From NCBI GenBank assembly GCA_902803355.1, contig CADCPP010000186.1, positions 1-25,460 of the forward strand: a stretch of 25,460 bases of DNA, in the 5' to 3' direction. A model generated the notes under the pieces. The model ran no database searches. It saw only the letters and a program-made list of their open reading frames with translations, and was not told the DNA's origin. Origin of the DNA: an uncultured Lachnospiraceae bacterium. Lineage in GTDB: Bacteria; Bacillota; Clostridia; Lachnospirales; Lachnospiraceae. Below, piece after piece: positions 23,069 through 25,460 of this stretch (position 1 is its first letter; the number at the start of each line of letters is the position of its first letter). The translations under genes and the position numbers were made by a program.

Positions 23069-24296
23069 CTTTGCCGTCTCCTTCCTCTGCGGGCAGCTTC
23101 TCTGCCTCATCAGCTGCAGCGTTCTCCGTCAAAGCAGCTTCTGCCGGAAGATCTTCCGCGGCTTCCGCCACAGCGGTGTCTTCCGAACTATCTTCCGCAG
23201 GTTCTGCCACGGCGGCGTCCCCCGAAACAACTTCCGCGGCCTCTTCCGTGGGAGCAGTCCAGCCCTTCAGCACTTCAGAAACCACACGGGACTTGCGGGC
23301 GGAATCGCTTTCCGGAAGGTCCACCTTCGGGACCACAAGCGGCGGGATCTCGGGCAGCTGCGGCGGCGTGATGGCGGCAATGTCCATCTCCACCTGCTCA
23401 GGTTCTTCCTCCGGCTCTTCCTCTTCGCCGAGGTCAAGCCGTTCCTGCACATAGCCTTCATCTTCCTCTTCTTCGGGAAGCACTTCACTCTCCGTCGGCA
23501 GCTCTTCGGCCGCTTCCTGAGGAACCGCTTCTTCCTTCTGCTCCGTCGGAAGGGCAGGCGCGGGAGCCGTAAGCTCGATATTGTCCGGAACCGGCTGGAC
23601 GGACTCGGTGGCTTTCTGCGCGGCATGCCAGGCGGTGTCCGAGACGATGCGGCCGTCCTTCAGTTCCACGACCCGTTTCTGCATGCGTTCCACCACAGCG
23701 GTATCATGCGTGATCACGATGACCGTAGTTCCTGTACGATTCAGCGCCTCCAGCAGGGCCATGACTTCATCGGTATTGGTCTGGTCCAGGTTGCCGGTCG
23801 GCTCATCGGCGATCAGATAGAGCGGACCGTTGACCAGAGCCCGCGCAATGGCCACTCGCTGCTGCTCACCACCGGAAAGCTGGGAGGGATAGCTCTTCTC
23901 CTTGCCTTCCAGACCGACATCTGCGAGAGCCTTCGGCACGCGTTTGCGGATGTTTTTATTCTTCGTTCCGATCACCCGCTGCGCGAACGCAACGTTTTCA
24001 TACGCGGTGAAGTCTTTGAGCAGCTGGAAATCCTGGAAGATGCAGCCAAAGCGTCTGCGGTACTCCGGCAGTTTGCTGCGCTTGATCTGGCTGACGTTAA
24101 GACCGTCGACCAGAATATTGCCGCCTGTCGGGCGCTCCAGTCCCATCATGAGCTTTAAGAGGGTGCTCTTGCCTGCCCCGGAATCGCCCACGATAAAGAC
24201 AAATTCGCCATCCTGGATGGATAAGTCCACGCCGTCAACCGCCATGGTCTTCGCGCTGTCCTTATACTGTTTGCTGACCTGTCTGAATTGGATCAT
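23061..24296 (-). CDS. ftsE: Cell division ATP-binding protein FtsE with a ~180-residue acidic C-terminal extension
   Basis: ATPase subunit of FtsEX. The ABC core spans about 1-228: Walker A GDSGAGKST (37-45), Q-loop in FQDFQLLKDF (Q88), signature LSGGEQQR (140-147), Walker B LIADEP (161-166) followed by TGNLD, and the switch histidine H197 in ITHD. Ordinary FtsE ends near residue 228. This one continues to 411 with a low-complexity tail rich in Glu, Ala, Pro and Asp, including a Glu run at about 274-300, a less acidic island at about 303-347 (QLPEIPPLVVPKVDLPES and KSRVVSEVLKGW), and loose AVAEPAED/AVAEAAED repeats after 360. The reading frame is open throughout and ends in an 8-nt overlap with ftsX, so the tail is genuine. 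ATG 24296 follows AAGGGGA. It has its own upstream promoter. Confidence 0.95.
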   Translation of the reverse strand: MIQFRQVSKQYKDSAKTMAVDGVDLSIQDGEFVFIVGDSGAGKSTLLKLMMGLERPTGGNILVDGLNVSQIKRSKLPEYRRRFGCIFQDFQLLKDFTAYENVAFAQRVIGTKNKNIRKRVPKALADVGLEGKEKSYPSQLSGGEQQRVAIARALVNGPLYLIADEPTGNLDQTNTDEVMALLEALNRTGTTVIVITHDTAVVERMQKRVVELKDGRIVSDTAWHAAQKATESVQPVPDNIELTAPAPALPTEQKEEAVPQEAAEELPTESEVLPEEEEDEGYVQERLDLGEEEEPEEEPEQVEMDIAAITPPQLPEIPPLVVPKVDLPESDSARKSRVVSEVLKGWTAPTEEAAEVVSGDAAVAEPAEDSSEDTAVAEAAEDLPAEAALTENAAADEAEKLPAEEGDGKDA

Positions 24297-24369
24297 ATTT
24301 CCCCTTCATGTCCTGTTTTGAGGCGTCTTGTCAAGGCTCCTCCGACTATCAACAATTTGTCAAACTGAT

Positions 24370-24398
24370 ATTATACACGAAACCGCGCCAGTTGAAAA
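24370..24398 (-). promoter_or_regulatory. Promoter for the ftsE-to-panE run
   Basis: Minus strand: TTTTCA (24393-24398, 4 of 6 to the -35 consensus), 17-nt spacer, perfect TATAAT (24370-24375). It lies in the 107-nt gap after the cvfB stop and gives a leader of about 65 nt before ftsE. Two TTGACA hexamers lie further downstream in the leader, but neither has a -10 box at the right distance. Confidence 0.82.
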
Positions 24399-24403
24399 GT
24401 TAT

Positions 24404-25249
24404 TTATTCCGCGCGCTCGATCCGGTCGTCATAAATGCGGATCTTGCCTGCCTTGAGCAGCGCGCCTGCCGCGCGTTTAAAGGCACTTTTGCTTAAGGAA
24501 AGCTCGGTCCTGATAAGGAGGGCGTCGCTTTTATCGCCAAGGCCGAGGATCCCTCCTGCCATGTCCAGATGTTCCAGAATGACCTCGGCATCCGTCTTCA
24601 TCTGCGCGTAGGCCTTCTTCCGCGTCGACAGATTGAGTTTTCCGTCTTCCCGTTTCTTCAGTACGCGCGCCGTGACCGCATCTCCCGGCTGAAGCGTCTC
24701 ATACAGCTCCTGCTTCGGGATCAGGCCGAAGAAGCGGTCATCCACGGCGACAAACGCCCCGATCTCCGGATTCACGGCGTAGACCGTTCCGCCAACCCTG
24801 TCTCCCGCCTCATACGGCGGATCGTTTGCGAAAAAGCGGTCCACAAACATGCTCGCGCACAGACGGTCTGATTTGTCCACGTACATGGTCACGAAAACGC
24901 TCTGCCCGGCCTTCAGCGTGCCCCGCTGCTCTTTATACGGCAGGAAGAGATCCTTTGGCAGTCCCCAGTCCAGAAAGGCGCCGATCTTCGTGACCGTCTT
25001 CACCTTCAGTTTCGCCAGCTGACCACACTCGATCAGCGGTCTGTCCGTTGTGGCAATGGGTCTGTCCTCGGAATCCCGGTACAGAAAGACGTCCATCTCC
25101 GATCCGATGACCGTTCCTTCCGGGATATACCGGTTCGGCAGAAGCACCGTTTCCGGCTTCTCCGAACTATCGTCCGGACGCCGCAGATACGCCCCGTTAT
25201 CCGTGAAATGATCAACGGTCAGCACCATCCGTCTTCCTATGTTCCACAT
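24404..25249 (-). CDS. cvfB: CvfB-family S1-domain RNA-binding protein
   Basis: Cytosolic RNA-binding protein of 281 residues, the usual CvfB/YitL size. CvfB in staphylococci influences virulence-gene expression; elsewhere its role is poorly known. It is built of consecutive S1-like beta-barrels: LTVDHFTDNGAYLRR...VLLPNRYIPEG (first), KLKVKTVTKIGAFLDWGLPKDLFLP (second) and GTVYAVNPEIGAFVAVDDRFFGLIP...LNLSTRKKAY (third). It ends in a winged-helix-like segment (ALLIRTELSLSKSAFKRAAGALLKAGKI), all in CvfB order. ATG 25249 has AAGGA about 7 nt upstream. A second ATG at 25228 also has AGGA and would shorten the first strand, so I prefer the longer form. The gene lies between the tRNA terminator and the ftsE promoter. 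Its own promoter is not obvious. Confidence 0.92.
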   Translation of the reverse strand: MWNIGRRMVLTVDHFTDNGAYLRRPDDSSEKPETVLLPNRYIPEGTVIGSEMDVFLYRDSEDRPIATTDRPLIECGQLAKLKVKTVTKIGAFLDWGLPKDLFLPYKEQRGTLKAGQSVFVTMYVDKSDRLCASMFVDRFFANDPPYEAGDRVGGTVYAVNPEIGAFVAVDDRFFGLIPKQELYETLQPGDAVTARVLKKREDGKLNLSTRKKAYAQMKTDAEVILEHLDMAGGILGLGDKSDALLIRTELSLSKSAFKRAAGALLKAGKIRIYDDRIERAE

Positions 25250-25319
25250 CCTGTTTTCCTTCTTCCTCTGCCTCTTTTCTCTCTGTCCGGGAAAGATGAA
25301 GCAAGCGATCCTTTTCTTT

Positions 25320-25353
25320 AAAAAACGGGGTCCTATCTTCCGACAGGGCCCCC
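25320..25353 (-). terminator. Rho-independent terminator after tRNA-Gln
   Basis: On the minus strand, GGGG and CCT pair with AGG and CCCC around a 10-nt loop, with a single internal mismatch, followed by a G and six U (25325-25320). It begins a few bases after the tRNA 3' end. It would stop the tRNA transcript before cvfB. Confidence 0.85.
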
Positions 25354-25358
25354 ATGCG

Positions 25359-25430
25359 CAGCGCTACAAGGATTCGAACCTTGAAATGACGGAGTCAGAG
25401 TCCGTTGCCTTACCGTTTGGCGATAGCGCT
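25359..25430 (-). tRNA. tRNA-Gln, anticodon CUG
   Basis: 72-nt cloverleaf. The 7-bp acceptor stem is AGCGCTA/TAGCGCT, fully paired, with discriminator G73. The D arm is GCC/GGC. The anticodon arm is ACGGA/TCCGT with loop CTCTGAC, giving anticodon CTG. The variable loop has 5 nt (CATTT). The T arm is CAAGG/CCTTG with loop TTCGAAT. CCA is not encoded, as the next bases are CGC. The body is the standard Gln type (GCCAAxCGGTAAGGCAACGGACT). The first acceptor pair is A1-U72 rather than the U1-A72 usual for bacterial tRNA-Gln. Confidence 0.96.
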
Positions 25431-25451
25431 ATGTTTTTCAACGCACGTGCG

Positions 25452-25457
25452 ATTATA
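25452..25457 (-). promoter_or_regulatory. -10 box of the tRNA-Gln promoter
   Basis: Perfect TATAAT on the minus strand, 21 nt before the tRNA 5' end; the -35 region would lie just beyond the window. The 10-bp palindrome CGCACGTGCG (25442-25451) sits directly downstream, around the expected transcription start. Confidence 0.7.
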
Positions 25458-25460
25458 CAA

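Noticed and set aside
22806..24158. 450-codon plus-strand open frame across ftsX and ftsE
   Set aside because: Antisense to two canonical genes. Its Arg/Phe-rich composition is the complement of the Glu/Ala-rich FtsE tail.
24310..24365. TTGACA hexamers as additional ftsE promoters
   Set aside because: Neither has a -10-like hexamer 16-18 nt downstream. The TATAAT at 24370-24375 with its own -35 explains the gene better.
25385..25410. tRNA with a leucine anticodon on a glutamine body
   Set aside because: A first reading of the strand gave CAG. Careful reverse-complementing gives loop CTCTGAC and anticodon CTG, so it is an ordinary glutamine anticodon.

Overview
The window looks like a piece of chromosome from a moderately GC-rich, Gram-positive-type anaerobe of the class Clostridia, most likely family Lachnospiraceae or a close relative. 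This is inferred from AddA/AddB recombination nuclease, a class B sortase, CvfB, the ftsE-ftsX-S41 peptidase order, a COG2509-type FAD protein, purine-rich AGGAGG-like ribosome binding sites and a tRNA without encoded CCA. Every gene I can support is on the minus strand, so transcription runs from high to low coordinates. The long plus-strand reading frames are antisense shadows.

In transcription order (right to left): a tRNA-Gln(CUG) with its own -10 box and a rho-independent terminator (25.3-25.46 kb); cvfB; then a promoter at about 24.37-24.40 kb that starts a tightly packed run ftsE-ftsX-S41 peptidase-small unknown gene-holA-hflX-panE-like (24.3 down to 17.4 kb), with overlaps or gaps of at most 26 nt. 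After a 165-nt gap with an inverted repeat comes lepA, then a gap of about 200 nt with a strong hairpin, then hemW-addB-addA-transglutaminase lipoprotein (15.2 down to 5.6 kb), again overlapping or nearly so. A clear promoter (5573-5601) starts a two-gene unit, class B sortase plus COG2509 FAD-dependent protein, closed by a strong terminator at 3100-3126. A 270-bp near-palindromic intergenic element (2841-3110) follows. Last is a unit with its own extended -10 promoter: LOG-family nucleotide hydrolase, tdh and kbl. kbl is cut by the window edge.

Functionally the window is mostly housekeeping: cell division and envelope control (FtsEX, S41 protease), replication (HolA), translation and ribosome quality (LepA, HflX, CvfB, tRNA-Gln), double-strand break repair (AddAB), heme handling (HemW) and threonine breakdown to glycine plus acetyl-CoA (Tdh, Kbl). 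The more individual content is a surface module (transglutaminase-like lipoprotein next to a class B sortase, both with long Thr/Glu/Ala/Pro linkers), an FtsE with an acidic C-terminal tail of about 180 residues, the 270-bp palindromic element, a tRNA-Gln with an A1-U72 first pair, and a small uncharacterised gene overlapping holA. I found no phage, transposase, CRISPR array or defence island, and no convincing wholly new multi-gene system.
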